Part shown: in pieces, positions 47,104-59,133 of the stretch | How positions within the stretch are numbered: position 1 is the stretch's first letter | Layout of the letters: every line of letters begins with the position of its first letter | Source of the DNA: Metarhizium brunneum | Taxonomy: Eukaryota > Ascomycota > Sordariomycetes > Hypocreales > Clavicipitaceae | Length of the DNA stretch: 64,000 bases | NCBI RefSeq assembly: GCF_013426205.1 | Contig: NC_089422.1 | Coordinates: 7,467,001-7,531,000 of the forward strand | Direction: 5' to 3' | The notes under the pieces: generated by a model | Database searches by the model: none | Seen by the model: only the letters and a program-made list of their open reading frames with translations | What the model was told of the DNA's origin: nothing | Program-made: the position numbers and the translations under genes

Positions 47104-48175
47104 GTCTTGAAAAACAACGACCTGGGAGACAGCTCCCAGAAGCCATTCCCATCGCTGCTCGTCGTTGTTCTCGATTTGACAACCGCCGTGCTGGCATTGC
47201 TGGTCGTCAGTTTTGCCATGTTGTAAACTTGTACTTGAGGGGATCCATGTCTGTGGGACTGGTGGGAGTTTCGCCAGTCCAGCTGATTCCGCTGGGCGAG
47301 GCGCTGGGAGGAGCAGTAGCGCGAATAAAGCAGTCTGCGGAGGAGACAGAGGAGGAGTATCCTGCCGCCGAGAGCGACACATCATGGCTCAAGATTCGTC
47401 TTCTTTGTACGGACGGGATGAAGTGAGTTCGGAGCTTGGTGCCGGCAAAAGAGTTGCTATGTGCGCAAGAACAGGCAGACAAGTCTCCTTTCTACAGAAC
47501 CACGACGCAGTCAGAACTGGACTTTTGGCAATGGTAGATGCTCTTTGCTGCTTACATTGCTCCATCTCCTCACTTTCGCGTCTGGGGCTTCACCATGGAC
47601 CCCGAGTCTCTATCCTCGAGGCCGAGTGATACCCTGTGTAGGCGCATCATCGCCGCGACCTAACACCAGTTTTGTTCTTCCCGGCACTGTTGGCGAGAAT
47701 ATTGACCCCTTCCAAGTATACACAACCGATTCCACCGCCGAGACTTCACACTGGGTTCGTCTTGGGCAGTTTATCGACGCCAAAGCACAAGGGCTGGATA
47801 CAAGATTTAAAGAGGATATGCTGAGCAATGAATAAAGCAGTTTTTTTTGTGACGAGGGCTGTGTTGAGGAGGCGTGCCGGTAGAGTCGTGCTTCCGGAGG
47901 AAGCCACGAGCAGGTACGGCTTTTATGTTATTTTTTTGTGACTGATTGATTATAGAAGCTCCGGTCTGTTTCAGCGTCGATAGGGATACGGAGAAGATGG
48001 TGCGTGGCACGACTGAAAATCAGTTCAAGAACCACACTATTCTATCCATAGCCCATCGGCAATAAACTGTCATCAACCACGTCAAAGTAGTTATCGTGGA
48101 TTAGAAAACTGATGGGGATTGGGAAAATCCCACGAGAACCGCTTCACGAGACGGGCAAGTTCAAAAGCGCTATGG
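47104..48175 (+). pseudogene. Decayed ABCC (MRP-type) transporter, TMD2-NBD2 remnant
   Basis: Segments of the C-terminal half of an ABCC exporter occur in the right order in shifting frames. They are DSSQKPF (47128-47148), LDLTTAVLALLVVSFA then a stop (47172-47225), LRGSMSVGLVGVS (from 47235), GAVARIKQSAEETEEE (about 47306-47353), RVAMCARTGR (a damaged Walker A, about 47450) and LLLTLLHLLTFASG (from 47546). They continue with LPGTVGENIDPFQ (47677-47715), RAVLRRRAGRVVLPEEATS (a damaged Walker B, to 47912), VDRDTEKMV and HTILSIAHR (the H-loop, to about 48060), followed by TAA. A relic intron (GTACGG to TATAG, 47914-47955) sits just after Walker B. The first membrane half is missing. At least five frame changes or stops make function very unlikely. 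Confidence 0.68.
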
Positions 48176-48282
48176 AGTGCTAACCACCTTGATGCTACTT
48201 TACAGTCTTGCGGCGAACCCAGCCATGCACGCAGGTCAATTCCGACGCTCAACATATAATCTCTATGGGCTATCCAAGCGTG

Positions 48283-49738
48283 TCATTTCTCAGCTTCTGT
48301 CTTATCCCTCTCCACAGTGATGAAACGCCCCTTGCCAGCCCTCATAGCGACAATATGTCTCTCAATGCACTTTGCCGTGTCAATGGCTGACGTGTATGCT
48401 GCTTGATCTGATGCCATCGCATCAATACCGGGCGCCCAACCCGTGTAAAGCCACAAAAGCGTCAGCTTGCCCCAAGAGCCAGACCAATCGATGTAATCAT
48501 GGCCGTCTTTCAAATGAAGCGCCTTGAACCACGTGGCACATCCAGTGAGATCTAAAAACTCCAACTTGTAAAAGTTCTTGCTAAGCATTCTCAACACCAG
48601 AAGTGCCTCGCTCCAGTCATGATCTAGCGAATGAGAATAATAGTTTGTGCCGGCGTACGGTATATTACGGCCTTGAGGCGACGAGACAGTAGAAAATTTA
48701 GCCCACGGAGTCAAGCAAGGCTCTGGCCAATACGCCAGACTCAAATGCGTGACTGAAGGCAGCTTCGACGACAATGACAAAAGTTGCTTCCACGAGACGT
48801 CTCGAGGGCCTCTGGGATCCAGGGCCAGCGAAAGATGCGTCAAGTTGGGAAGCAAAAGGCGCGGAGGGCTCGGGCTGGTATCGACAGTTTCCCAAGAATC
48901 TTGAGGTTCATCAATAGCGTTGGGTTCGACGACGCTGAAGAGGACATCGATTACGTCTTTCAGCTTCAAAGACTTGCCAATCGAGGCTGAGAGGTCCAAG
49001 CAGGTAATTTCAGAGTTTGCTCCAGACTGACCATCCAACTCCTCGTCGCTGAATACATTCTCAGGCGGCTGTAGAATTACCCTCAAGTCAGAGATCGATA
49101 CGCCACTATCTGACGCAACGCCAACATATCGAATAAGAGCTGGCTTGAGGTGACTAGGCACAAAGTATAGATGATACTGATTAAAAACGCGATGAATGTC
49201 CCAGTCTGCAGCCAGGCGCCTGAGAGTGAGATCAATCAAACTGCCCGGCTGCGGTAGCGGTGCCCCTGGCAGTGTGGATCTGTCAACGCCAGAATAACTC
49301 ACGCGGAGCGACCGGGAGAGTGAGTTTGAGACATTGCCATCCTCGCGCCCTCCTAACAGCCAGCTGCGAGGTGGCGCTGGGCCGGCAGGTAGTCTGCGGC
49401 CATGGCTGTCAAATCTTTGACGAAGAGGTCGCCGTGGAGCAGGCGATGGTGTCTCGGGGATCTGAAGAATCTCCCTGATGGCAGGTGGAACGCTAGGCGA
49501 AGTCGCCGGCAGAGATGGCGAAGACGACGGTCCTGCACCTGCGAGCCGTAGATTTGCAAGAAGTTCGTTCACGCTCTTGGAGGCTTTATCTGGCCGACGG
49601 TAAGTATCAGCGTCATTCGGGCTATGGCTATACTGGAGGAGACTCACAACCACCAGAACCAGAGGACGACGATGAACTCGTCGTCGACGTCGCTAGGGAT
49701 GGCTTGAAAGGCTTGATGCGATTTCGTTTCTTAGGCAT
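48283..49738 (-). CDS. Leucine-rich-repeat-like protein of unknown function
   Basis: The spliced model is 465 residues. Exons are 49738-49648 and 49589-48283 (58-nt intron with a GTGAGT donor). It starts at MPKKRNRIKPFKPS. The N-terminal 130 residues are Ser/Pro-rich and probably disordered. The rest has irregular leucine-rich units: ITCLDLS, LPNLTHLSLALDP, LPSVTHLSLAYWPEP and LEFLDLTGC, with strongly conserved-looking blocks around DHDWSEALLVLRMLSKNFY and MRAGKGRFITVERD. No F-box or catalytic motif is seen. It reads like a protein conserved in Sordariomycetes without known function. The model beginning at 49653 is only an open-frame artefact, since that position has no ATG. It lies directly downstream of, and opposite to, the ABCC pseudogene. 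Confidence 0.75.
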
Positions 49739-52700
49739 TCCCGAGCGAGAGCTTCCCGTTGCGCAAGCGTACCAAGCTCAAAAACTCGGTTGGCAAACGG
49801 TCAGTAGTCAACGAAGCCAGTGACTCAATGTCATCGACGTCGTTGCCTTGATCTCAACGGTCGCCTCAAGCTTCAGGCTGCAAAGGTGGGAGCCCCGCCG
49901 GGCAGCCAAAGGTCAGCGTTGATTCGCCACCATTTTTACTAGCTGCTCCACCTTTTTCTAATCCTGGCCGCCCAGCTTCAATCAGTCGTTTGCCAACATC
50001 CCGCACGGCCAAACTTCATGTCCCTTGACTAGTGCTCGCCTCTTCGTTTCATACCCGGCCCGAATATCCTTCGACAAAGGCCTCAAAACGGCCCGTGTGG
50101 AGTTGTCCAGACCGCCTCCACCATGCGAGATAATACGTGGATGTGAATCCTGCCGCGTTCATCCCACGGGTTGAAACCGGATTCGACTTCCGACTAAACC
50201 TCGACAAGGCGAATGAGGCCAACTCCCATGCCGTGATATCACCCCCTGCTCAAATGCCAACATATTTGGCAACGTGACCAAAAAGGCAGCCAGGAAGGGC
50301 ATCGGCCCTTTATTAAAGTCAGGCCATTCATCGCATTTGTTGGAATAAATTGAGAAAACAGCATCTTCTGTCGTGGCCGGGTTTCGTCCCCCGTGTTACC
50401 ACCAGGCAAAGGGGGTGGCATTCCGAGTTGTTGAAATTCAGTTCGACTCTACATACAGAAAATGCGTGAGCACGCTAGGCAGAGTGCCCACCGGAGAATA
50501 CCCCCAAACTTGTCTGCCTGGACCATCTACAAGAGCTGATCTTAGTAATTCATGCAGGCCCGACTACCCAGGATTGTAATATTTCGTGACAGTACGGCGC
50601 ATATACTAGGGTACGCCCTCTTACAAAGTGTTTACTAAGGCGGGCGACATTGCAGAATTCCCCCTTGATCAAGTTCCGGCCGCTTAGGTACAATCTTGTC
50701 TGGGATCAAGTGTCGCGTATGAGATGCAGCAACTCCCATCGAGAATTACATGATTCTCCCCGCTCCATTCTCCCGTCTTTGATCATCCTCCTAGTCCGTT
50801 TTGAGGTCCATTTTCAGAAAGACGAAGCGAACGGATCGGGAAGCCCGCGGATCCTAAAGTAGCAATTGGAGTAACATTGGCATCAACCAACAGGGTGTCC
50901 ATTTATGAAACCCAAACGAAAATGAAGCTGATCGTTTGGGGAATAATGCGTCCTTGGTACGTGCGCATTCTCTGAAACTGAGTGTTGTACAAATAAGAGT
51001 TGGGCCGTCACACCTATGCTTGCTGATTCTCATGCATGACAATCGGGTCGCGAAGTTCAAGCTTGCGGCCGAGGTTTCTGGTCTGGGCATATCGGAGCTG
51101 CCTTCCCATCGGTTTTATATGAGTCTACTTCATGCAATCTCTCAATAGTACCAGCAAAGAAAAGACGCAACCGGTCTCGCGGAATTGGCCCTTTGTTCTG
51201 GAGGGTGGACAGGAGGTGACCTGACAGACGGAAGGCCATTGACAGTGTCTTGAAAAATATCACAAACCATTCCATCCCCTTTACAGTATTTAGTCCCCTG
51301 CTACGTGTCCCGAGGCCTTTTCTTTCGAAACCTAGGCCAAGCAAAGGACATATAGAACAATGTTTGCGTTTCCTCAACACCAGCCAATCTGAGCCGGCAG
51401 TTTAGGCCTGACGATCCGATAGTTTCGTTAATCTGTTACAGACGCATATGCCTTGGCTGTAGGCATATATCCCTGTTTCCTCGTGTTACCCCTGTACGGT
51501 TCATCCAGCCGAAAAACGCGGACCGGAAGACAAGTAGGGATCAGGCCACGTTGGCCCCTATTTGTCGAGACTAATATTTCATTTGCGCGGAACGGCTCAC
51601 AAGAGGCTTTCAAGGAACGGTAGCCTATTTTGCACGCAAGAGCATCTGCCAAAGGTTAGCCAAGTCCTGCTGAACCTGTTTTCCCTAGCAGATAAGGACA
51701 GTAAATTCTAGGAAGGCCCCCTTTACATACGGATCAGGATTGAGAAAAAGCAGATTCCGGCGACACGACGCGTCAATTCACTTGAAAGCATTACTCAATA
51801 AGTTAGAGCTACTCCATCAAAGTTTCAATCTTTTCTGTTGACCCTGACAATCATAAACTGCAAAGCGCTTTTCCGTTGCTCCACAGCATGTATCTAACCG
51901 TCAGGAGATCACCCCACTGGTAATGCAGTTGGTATATCAAAGTCTCAGCTGCTTTGGCATGGTTTTTTTTTCATCTCTATACATTTGCAATCCTAAATTG
52001 GTTGCTCCCAGTTCTTGAAGCAGACGGGGGATTCTGAGGATCTTTTTGCCCCTATTACCACACCCTCGAGTGTCACCTGGCGTTGCTGAGTGTGACCATA
52101 CAAAGTGCGGAACCATCTTCGAGTGCCCGGGTGATGTACTGGGATGTCGAATATCAATAGTGAATGGCCAGCCAGCCAGTTTTCTAGCCTGGGGCATAGA
52201 ACCTGGGGCATGGTCCGGGCCCGTTGATGAAAATTGATCGCTTAGGCTATAATTTTGGACAAACAGCCAATTTTTGTTTCATGTGACTGTTGGCGCGGTC
52301 CCAACACTTGATGTAGTACTGTTTCTTTTTCCGCTTCTCCGTAGCCTACTCAGCCTTTTGTGTTATCTTCCATTTCATGTACGGATTGTGCGGGGATCCC
52401 AGTCAAAAGACACAAGGCAACTACCATTACTCGTCTGATATTTCACTCATCTCGATGGCGCATAAATGTAGAGGATACCAGGATACTGGACCAACACTAG
52501 TCACTATAAAAGCCCAGTAGTTACACTGGCAGGCACCGGAAGCGCGTCGGGCTGCCCGGATATATTCCTTGAGCCGATACGAGAGGGGTGCAGCTGAAGG
52601 ATGGCACGCCATACAAGACGGTTGTTCCCATACCCGGCGCAGTTTTGAACTCACTGGCGGCGAGGACGGGCGGAGTAATCGGCTATCAATACAGGCGATT

Positions 52701-55700
52701 GGTGCAGCTAGGTGAAGAGCTGGATCGAGGTCAAGGCGGGCGTGATTGGCAGCTTTGACTACTCCGTAGTCAGTCAATCAATATCGGGAGCCATTCCAGG
52801 CCATTCTCGAAAGAAGGCATCTTGCCAAAGAAGAGTCGAGCCGATTTGAAAGCTGTTGGACAAAGTCTCCTACATGCTTGTAAACACCATTAGCCCGGGA
52901 AGGGGGCATGAATCCGCTTGGGCTCCCATGGACTAACACTAACATGTTGGGACATAATGCCGCCATCTTTGAATGGACATGCCGTGAGACTTGCTTTTAT
53001 CGTATCACCAGGAGCTCAAGTTGATGGCCACTCCCTACACTCCCCCCTGGGTGCATGTCGCGTGGCCATGCGGAAGGCCCGAAAACCCGGGATTGGGACG
53101 AATGCTCGGTGCAAAGCGTCAAAATAATAGGTGCTGAGTCTGGCTTCTATCATTAATCGCAATTCGGGTTTGTTCTCGTTATCTGAGGTCAAGTGCTTTT
53201 TTTTTTTTGGCAACACAAAGGGTGGTCCAGTGTTTGCCTCCTTCCGCAAGTATTTATTCAATCGAGTTCGTGGGGATTCGCTCCTTCCCGGGCAGGAACT
53301 GGGAATCTGGCTCTGCTGCCACGACGGTGATTTGGAAGCAGGCCCTGCGAGGCAAAGAGTCAACTTTCTTTTCCAAACAAACCTAGCATGAAATTGTGAG
53401 ACCAACATACCACGTTTCATAGCCCCAGGCGTGAGGTATGTTCGAACACAGTCGTAGTGTTTCTGATGAGCTCGTCACAGAAGCGGTGACATCTCTCAGA
53501 CATGCAACTACCCGTGTCGCCGCCACCTCTTCATCAAAGCCTAACTTGTGGCCTATCAAGATAACGGACCGTAGAATGAATCCTGCTTTTGGCCGTCGGG
53601 TGGCAGCATCGCCATGCTATTGGATACTGCCCATGGCAAACAGGCGGCCGGACCGAGCAGTCGGTAGGCATGACCTTCTGTAGCTCGGCCGAGAGGAGTT
53701 CTAACCGTGGACAGGCAATGATGGACGCCTCCTTGAAATGTAGGAGAAGGTCAGTCGCTGTGACATCTGCATTGGGACGGGCCTGATGCAAGAGAGGAGT
53801 GTCCTACTGATCTACCGGCGTGCCTCTTTGGCGGCCACACGGGGGCGCCTGTTTGAGGTTTGAGGTTCGAGAGGCCTCGTCCGCTCTTCTGAGTATTGGG
53901 AGCCAGCCTGGGAATGATGAATATTACTGACCAGCTCTGAAGGATTTCACATTGAGTTGACCGACACGCCAATGCCACGTCAAGACGGCCATGCCCCTGC
54001 AGCTTTTCATGGCTCTCTATCCGCATCGCTTGAATGTGGCAAGCGGAAAGCCAATCCCCTGACTATTGCTTAGCTCCGCAGGTTTCCTGTTCAATTTGGA
54101 GAAAAAGGTGTGTTGGATTCGCCAACAAGGGTTATTATTTGGCCATGTCCCGTATCCTTTTCGTATGATTCAGCAACCCTTCGGCCTTCTACTCAAAAAG
54201 GGACCAGACCTCGCAACGGGTCTGGTTTGTTTGTCTTTCCGTCTTTGCCGTGCTTTCTCAACTTGTTCATGTCTGCTTGCCATCATTGAAACATCTCTCT
54301 GCAGACGTCATCTTATTCAACATCCATTACTCACCTGCCTGCGTGCTGGGAGGTGATAGCCTGTTTTTATTATCCATCCTTTCTCTGGATGTCGTGCTAC
54401 ATCTACCATCTCTTGTCAGTTGAAATTACGAGTACGAACCCATCTTCCCACGCGATACACACCAGCCACAAGGGTGCGAAGTCGGCGGCTCAGAAACCGT
54501 TCTTCGCCCAAGGCCGGACACACACAGGGGCCATTGTTACGCGGTGCCTGCTTTTGCCCTGTCATTCGCAGCTTGGTACCAGCTGACAAGAGAGTGCTGT
54601 TTAGCGAATTGAGATACTGAGTTATCTCTCGTAGTATTCGAATTGGATTTGCGATTGAGTCTCTTTGCCTCCTCATAACATCCACAGTCTGAATTAGATG
54701 CAACAGCATTTTCTCCCGAGCAGGTGGGTCAGGTTATTAGAAATTCGAAGCATGTCCTTCCGAGTTGCTGCGAGTATTTTTGTCCTTTGTCTCTCTGTTT
54801 TTCTCCTCTTCTTCTTATTTTTTATTTTTCATTTTTGGCTTCTTGGCGAAGAAGATGGCACCACCCAAATGACAATAATAGCCCTTGTTTATCAAGGCCT
54901 TGGCACATCTTACAACGCAATACTAACAATTTGTACGATAACAGGGTTCTTGGTTGTGATACGTTGTAAAATACACCACTTTACAACATTTCAAGCGGGC
55001 TTCCTGGTGGGAGAAGAACAAAAAAACCCGTGCTGCTTGCCATTCCTGGTTTTCAGTTGGAGTTTTAGTAAGTCGATCGATAGAGTCGATACTCTCACAT
55101 AGTGCCTCGTCGTCTTGTCATGTTAATTTGGTGACTATGGATAGTTTCCGGGGCACACGGCCAATCTCTTGATGCAAATTTAAACATCTCGCGTCGATTC
55201 ATTAAACCTGTTTTATTAGGGGCCTGGTTATCATAGTAGTACGAGGCTCCGGATTGTATGTGGATGCTGTGTTGAGGCAGCGAATTGATATTACAGCACG
55301 GACAAGTTTGGCTGACGCCTATTTTCTATCCTCTAGGTCGTTTGGTATATCATAGTATCGGACATTCTACTCGGTATTCCTTTCAACTTGATCGAAATCG
55401 GCCCGGGCACATATAAGCTTTCTAATGCATCCACAAACCTCCAAGGTAAGGAAGAGTTATCTCCGATCTCGTCAGGTACTTGCCGGAGACTTTTCATTCG
55501 GTCTCTTCGAAAAATGGAGAAATGGAGAGAAATGGAGGCTTGTCACGTCACCAGGGGCACGCCATGACTGAGCCCAAAGGCAGCCAGAAATTTCGCACTC
55601 CCTGGCGGCATTCCCGAGTGCACCAACTCCAACTGCCCCAACTGCAGAAATTGGTCCGCAATGGAGTGTATCCACTCCTTGAAGGTATGTTCAATATGTT

Positions 55701-55731
55701 GAATGCTCTCTCCCACCGTTGACCCCTGCAG
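49739..55731. other. 6-kb gene-poor region upstream of the vib-1-like gene
   Basis: I find no protein domain, RNA gene or transposon in almost 6 kb. Open frames are short (all under 140 codons) and overlap on both strands. The right half probably includes the promoter and 5' leader of the vib-1-like gene. Base composition is mixed, with no strong AT-rich isochore. One TACTCCGTA word is at 52760-52768. Confidence 0.45.
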
Positions 55732-58700
55732 ATGGTAAGTGGTGGTGGTCTGGGCTGGTGGCCGGGCACAGAGTCGTGCTCCCTCTCGGTCAAATCACGG
55801 CCCCCGTCTTTGATATTCCGGAGCCAAGTATTCAAGATGCGGAGAGATACATGGACAGAGAAAGATATGGACGTGTTGATGCAAAATTTCCGTCATTCAG
55901 AACAAGGCGGCAGGCAATCACGTCGAGCACATCCACAACAACATCCACTTCCATACCCCGGGTGGGTTCGTGTAACGTCGAGGAGCACACCCCGGGCGAT
56001 GCGTGGCGTCCTTGTTCCGACAACTCTGCATAATCCTTGCAAAGTCCTGCACGCCTGGCTACTGTGCCTGAAGCTCTGGGAGCACGGGAGTATTCACAAG
56101 TACTGTACTCGGTGTCTGGACCCAGCTGCATTACCCTGCCTGATGCGCGTCCACCTAACATGCAGAGGGATCCCGAACTGGAGGCCCCCGGCCACCCTCA
56201 GCCTGCCATTGATGTCTTGCCTTGAATACTGGGGTCCTTCTGGCTAACAAATCGGAAAGGCAGATGGCTATATCACGGGTCTCTCGGTGACGGCGCCTGG
56301 ATCACTCCCCCAAAACAAGTCCTGTTGTGGCTGGCCAGTGCTGTCTTCTTGTACAGATCTTGGTGTGGACAACCATGCGAAGCGGAAACGTGAACTGACG
56401 TCTTGCTTGCTTACAGAACGATTACAACTCCTCGCCGCCGCCATGTGCGGAACTTGACTACCTCGATATACAACCCCCGACGGGAGAGTTGAGGTGCGTA
56501 CACATTTTCATTGGTAGCTTGTTCTCGTTGCAGCTAGTGCAGCACTGGGAGTGTCACCGTTTCCTTCATTACGGTCTTGTTTTCTTATTTGTTCAAGTCC
56601 CCTTTTAGCTCTGGTCTCATAGGCTGGCCTGGCTAGGTCGCATTGCGAGCACCAATCTTCCCCGACGTCTGTCGATACCCTGGGAGCTTGCGCTCGCATG
56701 GTCAACAGATATTAAGATACTTGGACGAGAAGCTTTTTCTTGCCATTTTTTTTAATTCACTAAACTCAATTAAACATATTGATCATAAAACATACACATA
56801 CACATACACACACAATCACGAAGAAGAAGAAGAAGAAGAAAAAGGAAGAAGAAAAGAAGAGAGAGAGGAGAGGAAGAAGAAGAAGAAGAAGAAGAAGAGG
56901 GAAAAGAGTCCTCTTTGTGTAAACTTTTGTCGTGGGTCCTCCTGTCCTTTGAGTTGGTCTTTATAAACCTCTTGTCGTTGTTCAACATAGGTCAAGGCGT
57001 TTTGAGCCGCCCGAGTACCTATCTACCTTGCCTGCCTGTTTCTTCCCCATCGGCTTGTCTCGTGCAACCTAGGCGTTGGCAGTATTACCAAGAAGTTTGG
57101 TGGCACTCGAACACATTGTTTTGCATGGGAAAGGCAGGACAGCATCTTTTGTGGTAGTCAACTCCCATGCCGTAATCTCAATTTCGAGCACTTCTCAAAC
57201 TTACTGCATCGTCGAACCGCCCGCCCCAGGCTAACCAATGGATAGATACAACCAAGACAGCGGCCCGTCGTCGCTCGCGATAGATGCTCACGAAGCGTCA
57301 CCTCTTCTGGGCATCTTCCACCCAAATAACAGCTATACGCACGACTCAAGCAGCTTCTATCCCGCCAGTGGGTCGATCTTTCCAGATGGCAGGCTGCGTC
57401 TGAATACAAAGTAGGTAGCCCGGACCATGGCACCAACCAACATCCATCCGTCCATCCATCCATCCAACATGAACAAGGCTCAAGACCCCAAGAGCCAAAA
57501 AAGTCAAAAGCCAAAACAAACTAAGCCTAAAGACAAGGGGAAAGAAGAAAGAAGAGGGGAAAAAAAACTTACTTGATTGTTTCTTGTCAACTTCTCTAAC
57601 TATTCCTATAGCTCTACTCCGTCGACGGGCATGGCACATGTCCAACTTCACAACCACCGTACTACGACCCTGCCGCATCTGGGCCCTCACATCAATAACT
57701 CCCGGGACCAGTTTCCCAACTCAGTCGCACCATATAGACGAGTGTCAGATCAATTTAACCGGTCCCCTTCCTTCCACGGATCTAGAAGACAACAGTTGAC
57801 TGGGTCACAGAACCCATTGGCAGGTTACACGCCTCCCGTCACAAGAATGGATTCGTCGCATCAGTTTAATCACAGGCCCGGGCAAAATGACGTCCCTCCT
57901 CTCCTACCCATGGAGATGATGGGTACTCTGCAGTATTTGGACCCGAATATGACAAACATCAAACCAGACATCTCGGGCGTCATCGACAAAGGGCCGTTTC
58001 TGTCCTCGGATCGGGAATGGACGTGTTATAGGCGGAACTATCTGGCGTGCATTTGCTCCTTCAGCCTCAGTCCTAGTTATCCCGGCCCTGGGATACAATT
58101 CACACCTACACCAATGACCGGGACGAGCACGACGCAAACGTTTCAAGTCTACGGGTTTGCCATGTGCATATCGGCCGTAGTGGCAGACAATGAACAGCAC
58201 GCCATTGAACTTGTCCAGCACACACCAAAGAGAGACAAAGGCCCAATATCCAAACCGTCCAAGACTCTCATTGCGCCAAAGACCAGCTCAACGCCACATA
58301 ATCCTTCGCTTAGCATATACGGGGATGGCTCAGGCCTTTCCAGCTCCCGGAGTCTGTATGCCGACGGATTCGGCGGTCAGACCAACGTTGGCCAACAGGT
58401 ACCAACCGAACATACCTTTGAGCGTATCCAGTTCAAGCAGGCAACCCAGAACAATGGCAAGAGACGGGCGGCGCAACAGTACTATCACCTCGTGGTCGAG
58501 TTATGGGCAGACGTCGGAACGCAAGCCAGCGACCAGTTTGTCAAGGTTGCATTTCGGAAATCGGCAAAAATGATTGTTCGCGGCCGCTCCCCGGGCCACT
58601 ATCAAAACGAGCGACGCAACAGCCAAGGAAATGGCACAGGCGGTGCCGCTGGCAGCGGAGGATACCGATCCATGGGCCCAATGGGAGATTTTGGCAACGG

Positions 58701-59133
58701 TTCTGGCATGACGGGACCTGGGCTCGGAGGCTACAACTCAGGGTACGACGGTCGTGGCACCAATTACAACAACGTCAGGCACCAAGAAATGTCTCCGGAG
58801 AGCATCTTCTCCTCGGGCGACGACAAACCCTCCAACAAGACATATCAGTACTATGCTAGCGGAGCAGGGTCGTCCTCGTCGTATGAAAGTCATAGCGACA
58901 GGGTGGACTTGTTTGGCCACAGAAATGGCACAGACACGTTGCACTCGAGCCTTCCGAACCACGCCACCAACGAACGCAAAGTCAAGCCCGAGTTTGACTT
59001 CAACATGCTGCCCAGCCCTTTCAGCGGGGGGGCACGGACGGACGATCATCATCGAGAACGTTTTGATGGCCGGCCCAGTCCGGGTGGCTTCTACCCATCA
59101 ATTGTGCCGCCAACCGGACTTGGCGCTCTTTGA
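55732..59133 (+). CDS. vib-1: NDT80/PhoG-family transcription factor (VIB-1/XprG-like)
   Basis: The core, 57612-59133, is certain. It carries the NDT80 DNA-binding domain at about residues 199-417: KPDISGVIDKGPFLSSDREW, YGFAMCISAVVADN, ELVQHTPKRDKGPI, PTEHTFERIQFKQAT, NNGKRRAAQQYYH and MIVRGRSPGHYQNERR. In Neurospora VIB-1 controls heterokaryon-incompatibility death and secreted enzymes; Aspergillus XprG controls extracellular proteases. My preferred model has four exons: 55732-55734 (ATG alone), 56417-56493, 57246-57410 and 57612-59133, giving 588 residues starting MNDYNSSPPPCAELDYL. All junctions are GT-AG and in frame. The simpler alternative starts at ATG 57238 (MDRYNQD, 564 residues). 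The C-terminus is Gly/Ser-rich and disordered. The 201-nt last intron carries CCAT repeats. Confidence is high for the family and moderate for the 5' end. Confidence 0.82.
56820..56908 (+). repeat. Purine (GAA)n-rich microsatellite
   Basis: An almost uninterrupted A/G tract of about 90 bases made of GAAGAA units lies just after a (CATACA)n run at about 56790-56812. It sits within the proposed 752-nt intron, or the 5' leader, of the vib-1-like gene. It is probably polymorphic in length. Confidence 0.8.
57440..57467 (+). repeat. CCAT tetranucleotide repeat in the last vib-1 intron
   Basis: ATCCATCCGTCCATCCATCC-type units lie inside the 201-nt intron at 57411-57611. Slippage here would not change the protein. 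Confidence 0.7.

Noticed and set aside
50216..50240. CAACTCCCATGCCGTGAT similar to a segment at about 57159-57176 upstream of the vib-1-like gene
   Set aside because: The match is only about 17 bases and does not extend. It is probably coincidence.
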